This document shows, piece by piece, positions 1-5,678 of a stretch of 34,729 nt of DNA (positions are counted from its first letter, which is position 1; each line of letters opens with the position of its first letter). The stretch is from a virus. Below the pieces are notes generated by a model that made no database searches, was not told the origin of the DNA, and saw nothing but the letters and a program-made list of their open reading frames with translations. The DNA lies in the IMG/VR virus record IMGVR_UViG_3300031576_000204, positions 1-34,729 of that record; one strand, given 5' to 3'. Position numbers and translations under genes: made by a program.

Positions 1-127
1 CTCCCCAAGTGCGTTGGCGGCGCATTTATCTATATATATGTCTCAGATTATATATACAGACACATACACACACACACACACACACACTACACACAACCAC
101 ACACTTACACACACATACTAAAAATAT
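1..127. repeat. 127-bp terminal direct repeat (left copy)
   Basis: Bases 1-127 are identical to 34603-34729. An exact overlap of 127 bases equals a common maximum assembly k-mer, so I read it as the overlap of a circular or circularly permuted genome rather than a biological terminal repeat. The unique circle would then be 34,602 bp. The repeat carries part of the non-coding region between the two divergent arms. Confidence 0.9.
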
Positions 128-157
128 GACATATATGTGTGTGTGCGTGTTGTATGG
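61..157. repeat. CA-rich tract and facing TG-rich tract
   Basis: Bases 61-117 are almost pure CA-type dinucleotide sequence and 134-157 is TG-rich. The segment ACACACACATA (107-117) is a perfect inverted match to TATGTGTGTGT (134-144), with a 16-base loop. Alternating purine-pyrimidine DNA of this kind can form left-handed or cruciform structures, and the downstream 158-200 is T- and A-rich. The position between the divergent arms suggests a structural role in replication or packaging, but this is inference. There is no gene in 1-292. Confidence 0.6.
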
Positions 158-199
158 TTTATTTATTTTATTTATTTTTTAAAATAATAAAAAAAAAAC

Positions 200-228
200 T
201 TGACAAACAATATAATAAGTGATAACGT
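200..228 (+). promoter_or_regulatory. Early promoter P1
   Basis: TTGACA at 200-205, a 17-base spacer ending in TGA, and TAACGT at 223-228. The same arrangement is at 1197-1225 and closely related forms are at 1614, 2780 and 7213. The -10 is weak by the classical consensus, but the TG-n before it would make an extended -10. The predicted start of transcription near 235 lies just before the palindrome at 239-262. It would drive the genes at 293 and 641. Confidence 0.6.
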
Positions 229-238
229 ACATAATGTA

Positions 239-262
239 GATAATGATATCGTTATCATTATC
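239..262. promoter_or_regulatory. Palindromic operator O1
   Basis: GATAATGATA and its exact reverse complement TATCATTATC are separated by TCGT. The same palindrome with a 3-base spacer occurs at 1236-1258 and 1652-1674, each time between a TTGACA promoter and a start codon. This suggests a repressor site, or a leader hairpin, shared by the early cassettes. Confidence 0.65.
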
Positions 263-292
263 ATTTTATATATATTTTTTTGAGGGAAAATT

Positions 293-616
293 ATGACAGA
301 AAAAAATCAAATTACAATCAAGACGGCATTTGAAAATCCGTTAAAAGTGTATGCAGAATACGCGTACGACATCAAAGATTGTTTAAAATCATTTGGATTC
401 CGCTTTAATCCAGCATCAAAATGCTGGCGCAAATTTTGCGCCAACGCCGAGGAGGCAAAAATTTTAACTGAAAAATTGAACGCAAAATTTTCCGAGGAAA
501 TAAAAAAATCGGGATATGAAGTTCCGGAGTCAAAATACAAATGGGGATTTCCGGCCTCCGCAACCGGAAAATGTTACAATTGTGATAGCTGGTGCTATGG
601 CGATTGCATGGTATAA
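293..616 (+). CDS. Small early protein with cysteine-rich tail
   Basis: 107-residue protein, first gene of the early arm. The GAGGG ribosome-binding site lies 7 bases before the ATG, directly after promoter P1 and operator O1. Residues 17-62 (centred on GFRFNPASKCW) have the look of the small fold in which a G-[F/A]-x-[F/W] strand is followed by a tryptophan strand, as in DUF5710-like and HARP-like modules of DNA-processing proteins; this is a weak resemblance. The last 15 residues contain C94, C97, C101 and C105, a possible metal site. Position in the first-expressed cassette and small size fit a host-takeover or anti-defence protein, but the function is unknown. Confidence 0.75.
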   Translation: MTEKNQITIKTAFENPLKVYAEYAYDIKDCLKSFGFRFNPASKCWRKFCANAEEAKILTEKLNAKFSEEIKKSGYEVPESKYKWGFPASATGKCYNCDSWCYGDCMV

Positions 617-640
617 TTTTATATTTTAGAAAGGGAAAAA

Positions 641-859
641 ATGACAAAAAGTATCCGGGAGGTACAAAGCAAAATTAAATTACTAGAAGAGAAGTACCCT
701 CTTTTCGATTTTGATATCCACCATGGCGAGGACGATAATATCGCTATTAGCGTCACCTGCATCGACGCCCGAGAAATGGATTATTACATGCCTATATGGT
801 GCCAGCTCACTGGTTATGTCCCCCGGTGGGGAGCGGGCTATGCGTATTTATGGGCGTAG
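641..859 (+). CDS. Small early protein, unknown
   Basis: 72 residues, with AGGGA 6 bases before the ATG and 24 bases after the preceding stop, so it is probably co-transcribed from P1. An N-terminal helix (residues 4-19, KIKLLEEKYP) is followed by an acidic stretch, HHGEDDNIAI, and an aromatic, tryptophan-containing C-terminus. I recognise no domain. A perfect GC-rich hairpin follows the stop at 875-897. An overlapping 85-residue frame at 711-968 is treated as a shadow. Confidence 0.65.
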   Translation: MTKSIREVQSKIKLLEEKYPLFDFDIHHGEDDNIAISVTCIDAREMDYYMPIWCQLTGYVPRWGAGYAYLWA

Positions 860-874
860 GAATAATCTTTGCAA

Positions 875-897
875 TCCGCTCCGTAAAACGGAGCGGA
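875..897 (+). terminator. GC-rich hairpin after the first early genes
   Basis: TCCGCTCCGT (875-884) pairs perfectly with ACGGAGCGGA (888-897) around a 3-base loop. The stem is strong but no T-run follows directly (the next T-run, TTTTT, starts at 909), so it may be a pause, processing or 3'-end protection hairpin rather than a classical intrinsic terminator. Confidence 0.45.
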
Positions 898-985
898 CTC
901 AAAGGCGATTTTTATGCGGATTCAAAAACGCGCAGATTAACATATTAATAAACCAATCAACGGATTAACTGCTACACTCATAATT

Positions 986-995
986 GATAATGATA
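986..995. promoter_or_regulatory. Solitary operator half-site
   Basis: GATAATGATA matches one arm of the early operators, but no second arm follows. It lies upstream of the broken reading frame at 1059, where an intact cassette would carry a full palindrome. Bases 898-1058 otherwise show no gene. Confidence 0.35.
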
Positions 996-1058
996 AATTC
1001 GAATCCGGAAATTGATAAAACTTAAACTTAATATAAAAACATCACAATTGGAGAAGTA

Positions 1059-1188
1059 GTGAGGCTAATTAAAAACAAATACCTCGCGCAAACTTAAGGA
1101 GCAGTTTCCGACTCTCAAGAAAGTATATTGGAGAATAAATGGTATTTGGGCAGAAGGACAATACGGCAATTGCAGGCGAATAAAATAA
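1059..1188 (+). pseudogene. Probable frameshifted small gene
   Basis: A GTG at 1059 sits 5 bases after GGAG and opens the frame V-R-L-I-K-N-K-Y-L-A-Q-T, which stops at TAA 1095-1097. The +1 frame then reads a protein-like stretch, RKLKEQFPTLKKVYWRING and onward, to TAA at 1186-1188, but it has no start codon of its own. Joined by one frameshift near 1085-1095 they make about 43 residues. The start resembles that of the next gene (MRLIKTKE at 1288). Either a decayed cassette gene or a programmed frameshift is possible; decay is more likely given the lone half-operator upstream. Confidence 0.45.
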
Positions 1189-1196
1189 AATAAAGC

Positions 1197-1225
1197 TTGA
1201 CAAACATTAATAATAATGATAACGT
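1197..1225 (+). promoter_or_regulatory. Early promoter P2
   Basis: TTGACA 1197-1202, a 17-base spacer ending in TGA, and TAACGT 1220-1225. Almost the same sequence as P1 through the following palindrome. It drives the gene at 1288. Confidence 0.6.
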
Positions 1226-1235
1226 ATATAATGTA

Positions 1236-1258
1236 GATAATGATATTGTATCATTATC
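1236..1258. promoter_or_regulatory. Palindromic operator O2
   Basis: GATAATGATA, spacer TTG, TATCATTATC. The arms are perfect 10-base inverted repeats. Same position relative to the promoter and start codon as O1 and O3. Confidence 0.65.
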
Positions 1259-1287
1259 ATTTTATATTTTAATTTTTTGGGAAAAAA

Positions 1288-1551
1288 ATGAGATTAATAA
1301 AAACAAAAGAGGCTTCCTTTATGGTAGAAAAATTGCTAATGACAATACAAACTAATAATGCTGACGGTAAATTAGTTGTTAAAATATATTCTATGCCTAA
1401 TCATGAGTTGGCAAATTGTGTATGGAGTATTGTCCCTTGTTCTGGCAAAAGATGTGTGGCTATTTCCATAAACGGAAAATTGCCAAAACCCATTTGTAGA
1501 GATCACATAGAGGTCAAGTTTTCGCAAATGGGCAGTGAACTGGTAGCATAA
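1288..1551 (+). CDS. Small cassette protein, unknown
   Basis: 87 residues. The ATG at 1288 is preceded by TTTTTTGGGAAAAAAA, the same leader form as at 293 and 1703, so I prefer it to the internal ATG at 1321. The sequence is mixed beta-rich (LVVKIYSMPNHELANCVWSI; GKRCVAISING) with no family I know. The gene stands alone between its own promoter and operator (1197-1258) and its own intrinsic terminator (1568-1598), so it is an independently expressed accessory cassette. Such genes in phages often counter host defences, but nothing in this sequence proves that. Confidence 0.7.
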   Translation: MRLIKTKEASFMVEKLLMTIQTNNADGKLVVKIYSMPNHELANCVWSIVPCSGKRCVAISINGKLPKPICRDHIEVKFSQMGSELVA

Positions 1552-1567
1552 TTCCATTCCTCTTCCA

Positions 1568-1598
1568 AAAGGCAGGTTAACTACCTGCCTTTTTTTTT
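1568..1598 (+). terminator. Intrinsic terminator T1
   Basis: AAAGGCAGGT (1568-1577) pairs with ACCTGCCTTT (1583-1592) around TAACT, followed by a long T-run. The same hairpin, loop included, recurs at 2462-2492 after the next cassette. Confidence 0.9.
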
Positions 1599-1613
1599 AC
1601 AACGAAAAAAAGC

Positions 1614-1641
1614 TTGACAAATAACACAACAATAATAACAT
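1614..1641 (+). promoter_or_regulatory. Early promoter P3
   Basis: TTGACA 1614-1619 and TAACAT 1636-1641 with a 16-base spacer. It starts 16 bases after terminator T1 and drives the repeat protein at 1703. Confidence 0.55.
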
Positions 1642-1651
1642 ATACAATATA

Positions 1652-1674
1652 AATAATGATATCGTATCATTATC
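1652..1674. promoter_or_regulatory. Palindromic operator O3
   Basis: AATAATGATA, spacer TCG, TATCATTATC. One outer base differs from O1 and O2; the right arm is unchanged. Confidence 0.6.
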
Positions 1675-1702
1675 ATTTTATATTTATTTTTGAGAGAAAA
1701 TT

Positions 1703-2446
1703 ATGAAATTAGAAAATCTAACGCAGGAGCAGGAAGCGCAAATGGAAAAATACAAGCAAGATTATCTTGCTTATGGAAGATGCACTGACCGGATTGACAA
1801 AGCATCAACGGAAAAAGCCATAAATGATATTTACGTGGAACTGGGAAAACCCGAACCATTAATAATTTACTGCAAATCAATAATGGCAATGTATTTGACT
1901 GTTAATGTCGAGCGGAATATCGGGGAAAACATCGTGCAAAATATCTGGCAAAATATCGGGCAAAATATCTGGGAAAATCTCAGGGAAAATATCGTGCAAA
2001 ATATCGAGGAAAATATCGAGCGAAATATCTGGCAAAATATCAGGCAAAATATCGGGCGAAATATCGAGGAAAATATCGAGCAAAATATCTGGCAAAATAT
2101 CGAGGAAAATATCAGGCGAAATATCGGGCAAAATCTCGAGGACACACTGTGGGGCCAACATTCAGCGCACTGGATTTGTTACTACATTGTTTTCAGAGAT
2201 ATTTTAAAATTGGAGTACAATGAAAAAGATGAAAGATTATTAAATAATTTGGATATTTTGGTAAAATCATGTTGCTGGTGGATACCATTTGACAATGTAT
2301 GTATAGTATCTGACAGGCCGAGCGAATTAAAATTAGACGCACAAGGTAGACTGCATAGTGACAAAGATATGTGCATAAAATTTGTTGACGGGTGGGGATT
2401 CCACGCGATTCATGGTGTAAGAGTGCCGGAGGAAATGATCGCATAA
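1703..2446 (+). CDS. Tetrapeptide-repeat DUF6745-like protein, short copy
   Basis: 247 residues in three parts. Residues 1-67 are a helical head (LTQEQEAQMEKYKQDYLAYG). Residues 68-147 are 20 consecutive four-residue units of form N-[I/V/L]-x-x, where the third residue is W, G, E, R or V and the fourth is Q, E, R or D. Residues 148-247 match what I know of the DUF6745 domain (WGQHSAHW, CCWWIPF, RPSELKLD, GWGFHAIHGVRVPE). Compared with the paralogue at 11301 it lacks about 115 C-terminal residues and ends just after the HGVRVPE segment. It has its own promoter, operator and terminator. The head and C-terminal part are nearly identical at DNA level to the paralogue, with mostly third-base changes. 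The function is unknown; the repeat probably forms an elongated regular structure. Confidence 0.85.
   Translation: MKLENLTQEQEAQMEKYKQDYLAYGRCTDRIDKASTEKAINDIYVELGKPEPLIIYCKSIMAMYLTVNVERNIGENIVQNIWQNIGQNIWENLRENIVQNIEENIERNIWQNIRQNIGRNIEENIEQNIWQNIEENIRRNIGQNLEDTLWGQHSAHWICYYIVFRDILKLEYNEKDERLLNNLDILVKSCCWWIPFDNVCIVSDRPSELKLDAQGRLHSDKDMCIKFVDGWGFHAIHGVRVPEEMIA
1904..2143 (+). repeat. 12-bp tandem repeat array, 20 units
   Basis: Twenty units of consensus AATATC-NNG-NNA encode the N-I-x-x tetrapeptides. The first six bases are nearly fixed, while codon three varies among TGG, GGG, GAG, AGG and GTG, and codon four among CAA, GAA and CGA. No stop codon occurs in the other frames of the array, which explains the long overlapping frames here. 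Confidence 0.95.
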
Positions 2447-2461
2447 TTCCCCCCTCTTTAT

Positions 2462-2492
2462 AAAGGCAGGTTAACTACCTGCCTTTTTTTTT
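2462..2492 (+). terminator. Intrinsic terminator T2
   Basis: Same AAAGGCAGGT / ACCTGCCTTT hairpin as T1 with a T-run, 15 bases after the stop of the repeat protein. The sequence between stop and hairpin is also related to that at T1. Confidence 0.9.
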
Positions 2493-2527
2493 GCATTCAT
2501 AAATCTTTTTTGCAAACGAAATAAATC

Positions 2528-2556
2528 TTGACAACATAGAGAAAATACGCAACAAT
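2528..2556 (+). promoter_or_regulatory. Early promoter P4 (leaderless transcript?)
   Basis: TTGACA 2528-2533, 17-base spacer, AACAAT 2551-2556. Transcription would start near 2563, which is the A of the ATG of the next gene. That gene has no Shine-Dalgarno sequence, so its message may be leaderless. No palindromic operator is present here. Confidence 0.45.
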
Positions 2557-2562
2557 ACACAT

Positions 2563-2772
2563 ATGACTAATATGACTAAAAAACAAAAAGAATTGAGCAA
2601 GTCAGAAGCGGCGGAAGGCGCAAACATATTGTTAGTGCAAGCCGCGCGATTAGAAGCAGCGGCAAGCAAGCTGGAACAACAAGCGCAAGACCTCCGCTTG
2701 CGTGCGGGGGCGCATCGTATATGCGTATGCGGCCGCTTGCTAGAGCGCGACGAAAAATGCGTTTGCGTATAA
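2563..2772 (+). CDS. Small helical protein with C-terminal cysteine pairs
   Basis: 69 residues: a long alanine-rich, charged helix (residues 8-48, probable coiled coil) followed by CVCG at 54-57 and CVC at 66-68, a possible metal-binding tail. There is no ribosome-binding site before either candidate ATG (2563 or 2572), in line with a leaderless message from P4. The codon use is richer in GCG and CGC than in the neighbouring cassettes. Function unknown; it lies between the accessory cassettes and the OB-fold protein. Confidence 0.6.
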   Translation: MTNMTKKQKELSKSEAAEGANILLVQAARLEAAASKLEQQAQDLRLRAGAHRICVCGRLLERDEKCVCV

Positions 2773-2779
2773 AAAAAAC

Positions 2780-2808
2780 TTGAAAGCAAAAGCGAACTTG
2801 AGTAATGT
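2780..2808 (+). promoter_or_regulatory. Possible promoter P6 before the replication block
   Basis: TTGAAA 2780-2785, 17-base spacer, TAATGT 2803-2808, similar to the TAACGT form of P1 and P2. A short hairpin (TTGAG / CTCAA) lies at about 2798-2815. It would drive the gene at 2854 and onward. Confidence 0.4.
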
Positions 2809-2853
2809 TGCTCAATCGCGTGGGTTTAGAAATATATTTTTGAGGATGAAACA

Positions 2854-3219
2854 ATGAACAAAGCAAACAAAATGGTAAAAAAAAATGGCGACGCAATTTC
2901 CGACGATTTTGAGCAATTTAATTTTGGTGGATCGTTAATGTGGACAGAAAACGAAATTGTTATCGGCATTGTGACAGCCGTTGACAAACAGCCGAGTAAA
3001 TTTGGCGGAGATAGCTATACGCTGATGATAACTCTCGACAACGGGTCGATGATAAAGCGGTTCGCGAATGGCAATCTTTTAGGATTTGCAAAATTGGGTG
3101 ATGCAATTATAGGATCACGATTTAAAATATCTTATAAAGGCAAAACCGGCAAAAGCAAAAACGGTAATGCAATGCATTGGTACGAAGTGCAAAAAGCCGT
3201 AACTCAAGTGCCGTTCTAA
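2854..3219 (+). CDS. OB-fold-like protein, single-stranded DNA-binding candidate
   Basis: 121 residues with GAGG ahead of the ATG. Residues 35-95 alternate short beta strands and turns (IVIGIVTAVD; YTLMITLDNG; IGSRFKISYKG) in the order expected for an OB fold, with basic loops (KFGG, KTGKSKNG). Residues 14-28 are acidic and precede the fold, unlike classical SSB where the acidic tail is C-terminal. It stands directly before a nuclease, primase and helicase, which makes a single-stranded DNA-binding role the best guess. No diagnostic SSB motif is visible, so the call rests on fold pattern and context. A structured leader for the next gene follows the stop. Confidence 0.55.
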   Translation: MNKANKMVKKNGDAISDDFEQFNFGGSLMWTENEIVIGIVTAVDKQPSKFGGDSYTLMITLDNGSMIKRFANGNLLGFAKLGDAIIGSRFKISYKGKTGKSKNGNAMHWYEVQKAVTQVPF

Positions 3220-3249
3220 ACGCAATAATTTCCCCCTCTCAAAAAAGGT

Positions 3250-3326
3250 ATCCTCGAAAAGCGGGCTCACTTGCAAAAAGTGAGCCCGGCTTACACGAGG
3301 ATTTTATTTAATTTTATTTCGAGGAT
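3250..3326 (+). promoter_or_regulatory. Structured leader with alternative pairing to the nuclease ribosome-binding site
   Basis: ATCCTCG (3250-3256) is followed by a perfect 10-base hairpin (GGGCTCACTT 3263-3272 with AAGTGAGCCC 3278-3287). Two copies of CGAGGAT follow, at 3296-3302 and 3320-3326. The second copy contains the GAGG ribosome-binding site of the gene at 3333. TCCTCG could pair with either copy, so the RNA could hide or expose the start site. The first pairing followed by TTTTATTT could also act as a terminator after the OB-fold gene. Confidence 0.6.
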
Positions 3327-3332
3327 AAAAAA

Positions 3333-4004
3333 ATGGAACAACATATAAGCCTAAGAGAAGTGCTTATTGTCGCGTTGGAAGCGCGTCCACGTAAAGCGCG
3401 AGACAATGACAAGTATTATGGCTCCGAGCTAGGAAGCTGCCCAATGAGTATAGCATTAAGACAACGCGGGAAAGAGGCTGTAGTAACCCCGTCAAGCGCA
3501 TTGAATATGTATCTAGGGGAAAATGAGCATAAAGGCATACAGGATCTTTGTGCGGGCTCTATAACGGCAATTGAAAAAGAAGTATCTTGTCCATGCCATA
3601 ACATTAAAGGTCACTTAGACTTAAAGCTAAATGGCAAGATACATGACATAAAGACTATAAGTCCTTATGCCATGAAGGATTACAGTAAAACATTGCCATA
3701 CGCGCATCATGTTACGCAATTGCATGCATATATGCACTGTGAGAATGATAAAACTGTTGCATACATTGACTACGTCAATAAGGGTAATGGTGATATGTAC
3801 GAAGTATGTGTACCATGGGATGATGCAATATGGGCGACCATAGAACAAAGAATTGCAAAAGTCAAAGAATTGCAAAAGAGAAAAACGGTAAAACTCGCAG
3901 ACGTAAAAGATTACTTATCATTAGGCAAAGATAAAATCCCATGGGAATGCCGTTATTGTTTTTACAAGAACGATTGTCCGGTATATGCCGATAATTTTAA
4001 ATAA
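3333..4004 (+). CDS. PD-(D/E)XK nuclease of the Cas4/RecB-like type
   Basis: 223 residues. The nuclease core is visible as GHLDL (D96), DIK (D105, K107) and QLHAYM (Q129). A single cysteine at C36 (GSCPMSIALRQ) and three at C206, C209 and C215 (ECRYCFYKNDCP) match the four-cysteine iron-sulphur cluster of Cas4 and AddB-type nucleases. Length is normal for phage Cas4-like exonucleases. It probably resects DNA ends during replication or recombination. The start has GAGG eight bases upstream, inside the structured leader. It is followed after 18 bases by the primase gene. There is no cas1/cas2 or CRISPR array, so a CRISPR adaptation role is not supported. Confidence 0.85.
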   Translation: MEQHISLREVLIVALEARPRKARDNDKYYGSELGSCPMSIALRQRGKEAVVTPSSALNMYLGENEHKGIQDLCAGSITAIEKEVSCPCHNIKGHLDLKLNGKIHDIKTISPYAMKDYSKTLPYAHHVTQLHAYMHCENDKTVAYIDYVNKGNGDMYEVCVPWDDAIWATIEQRIAKVKELQKRKTVKLADVKDYLSLGKDKIPWECRYCFYKNDCPVYADNFK

Positions 4005-4022
4005 TATAATTTCAAATAATAT

Positions 4023-5678
4023 ATGAACAAAATAACTACGCAAGAATTCTTATCGGTATTATACGCCGCAATCGCGCCGGAAAAATATATAGAGTTGCGT
4101 TTGATTCTGGCGCAAAAAGCGCGTCCAAAAGCGCAATTTTTCGCCGTGCATAATTATGACGCGATTGTAAAATACGCGCAGGAATACAATGGAAAATATA
4201 ATATATATTTTGGAGTTGCGCCGCGTGACCGGCTCGGCGGCAAGACGGCAGACGTAAGCGTTATAAGCTGCCTCTGGGCGGATCTTGACGCAAAAGATTT
4301 CGGCGGCGATAAAAGCAAAGCGCTTGCGCGAATAGCGGAATTTCCGCTAGAAGCCAGTATAATTGTCGATACCGGCAACGGGTATCACGGATATTGGCTG
4401 TTGCAAGAAGCTGTTGCGGCGGATGCCGTTGCAGTTGAATATTTGACACGTCTTGCACAGGCATTAGGCGGCGATAAAGTGTACGACTTGCCACGGATAT
4501 TACGCTTGCCGGATACTTTAAATATAAAAGAAGAACACAAGCCTTGTAATATCTTGCATCTATCCGCAAAATTGAAATATACGCTTGATGATTTCGATGA
4601 ATATTTGCCCGCAGTAAGCGTGCAGAAAATAATACAAGAGGTGGATACAACGGATGTTGTCTTAGGTGACAACGAATCGATTAATCAAATCATTATACTT
4701 ACATCGTCAATGTGGATAAAAAACACGCGGCAAAATATGTGTCTTGCGTTAACGGGCTGGATGTTGAAAGCTGGATATGACTCAACCGTTGTGACAACCA
4801 CAATTAGCGGCATAGTTGATATCGTAAAAGATGAAGAGCGTTCATCGCGATTCGCGGCCGTAAATGAAACCGTCCGGAAATTTATGGGCCGGCGTCCAAT
4901 TGCAGGCTACACGCAATTTAACGATATTGTGGAATCAACGGCAAAAGATTTATCGGAACTTGACGCAAAAAAATATCGCGCATCGTATAGCAAATTAAAA
5001 AAAATACTCGGTGACAGCTCAAAACTTGCCGGTAAAAACAAAAAGATAGAAAAAGAAATCGCATTGTTGCGGCAGAGTTTTAACATACAGAAAATAGAGA
5101 AAATAGAAGCGGAAGAACCTTTATATATAATGCATTTTGAGGACAACAAACGGTTGAAGCTTGACATAAATCAATTAACCAATTTTAAACATTTCAAGTT
5201 AAAGCATTTGGCGACATTTAACTATCAGCCGCTTGTATATACGAGCAAAGAAAGCTGGGATGCATTCGTCAATGAGATATTGATTGACTGCGAAACGATC
5301 GCGGTAAACGCGGAAAGCACATATGAAGGCGGCATCGTGCATCGAGTGATAAAAGATTATATCGCGCAATCAACATCGGTTAAAGAAGACCTTACAAAAG
5401 AAGAAGCATATAGGAACTTGATGGGCAACACTCCGGCGAAATATAATAATGTTTATTATGCCAGAAGCGCGAATTTGCTCAATTTGCTTCGCAATCATCA
5501 TATCGCGTTAAAAGACAGCGCGTTTCAATTTATCATGCAAGATAGTTTCAAAGCTTCTCACGTCGTTTTTTATTGCAATTCCAAAAGTGTCCGCGTATGG
5601 TGCATTCCGTTATTTGATGATGATGAATCGCCGCAAAATAATAATGGAACATTGACAGATAATGACAAAAGTAATTAA
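4023..5678 (+). CDS. DNA primase of the AEP (primase-polymerase) type
   Basis: 551 residues. The N-terminal 180 residues carry the archaeo-eukaryotic primase signature: WADLDAKDF (D87, D89), GNGYHGYWLL (H122) and the DLPRILRLPDTLNIK segment (R158, R161, N167). Residues 225-310 (LALTGWMLKAGYD) look like the helical domain that often follows phage primases. No Walker A motif is present, so no helicase is fused. The remaining 240 residues are not recognised. No Shine-Dalgarno sequence precedes the ATG; the leader is pure A/T, and TATAAT occurs at 4005-4010. The 3' end overlaps the helicase gene by 17 bases, so the two are translated together. Confidence 0.8.
   Translation: MNKITTQEFLSVLYAAIAPEKYIELRLILAQKARPKAQFFAVHNYDAIVKYAQEYNGKYNIYFGVAPRDRLGGKTADVSVISCLWADLDAKDFGGDKSKALARIAEFPLEASIIVDTGNGYHGYWLLQEAVAADAVAVEYLTRLAQALGGDKVYDLPRILRLPDTLNIKEEHKPCNILHLSAKLKYTLDDFDEYLPAVSVQKIIQEVDTTDVVLGDNESINQIIILTSSMWIKNTRQNMCLALTGWMLKAGYDSTVVTTTISGIVDIVKDEERSSRFAAVNETVRKFMGRRPIAGYTQFNDIVESTAKDLSELDAKKYRASYSKLKKILGDSSKLAGKNKKIEKEIALLRQSFNIQKIEKIEAEEPLYIMHFEDNKRLKLDINQLTNFKHFKLKHLATFNYQPLVYTSKESWDAFVNEILIDCETIAVNAESTYEGGIVHRVIKDYIAQSTSVKEDLTKEEAYRNLMGNTPAKYNNVYYARSANLLNLLRNHHIALKDSAFQFIMQDSFKASHVVFYCNSKSVRVWCIPLFDDDESPQNNNGTLTDNDKSN

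Noticed and set aside
711-968. 85-residue frame after the second early gene
   Set aside because: It overlaps the better-supported 641-859 gene, lacks its own ribosome-binding site and reads through the 875-897 hairpin.
1867-2207. Long overlapping frames on both strands inside the 12-bp repeat (and the same at 11474-11996)
   Set aside because: The repeat has no stop codon in these frames, so long frames appear automatically. The N-I-x-x frame has conserved head and tail domains, a ribosome-binding site and third-base substitutions, so it is the coding one.
3333-4004. Cas4-like gene as part of a phage CRISPR adaptation module
   Set aside because: No cas1, cas2, leader or repeats are present. 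Context with primase and helicase favours replication or recombination.
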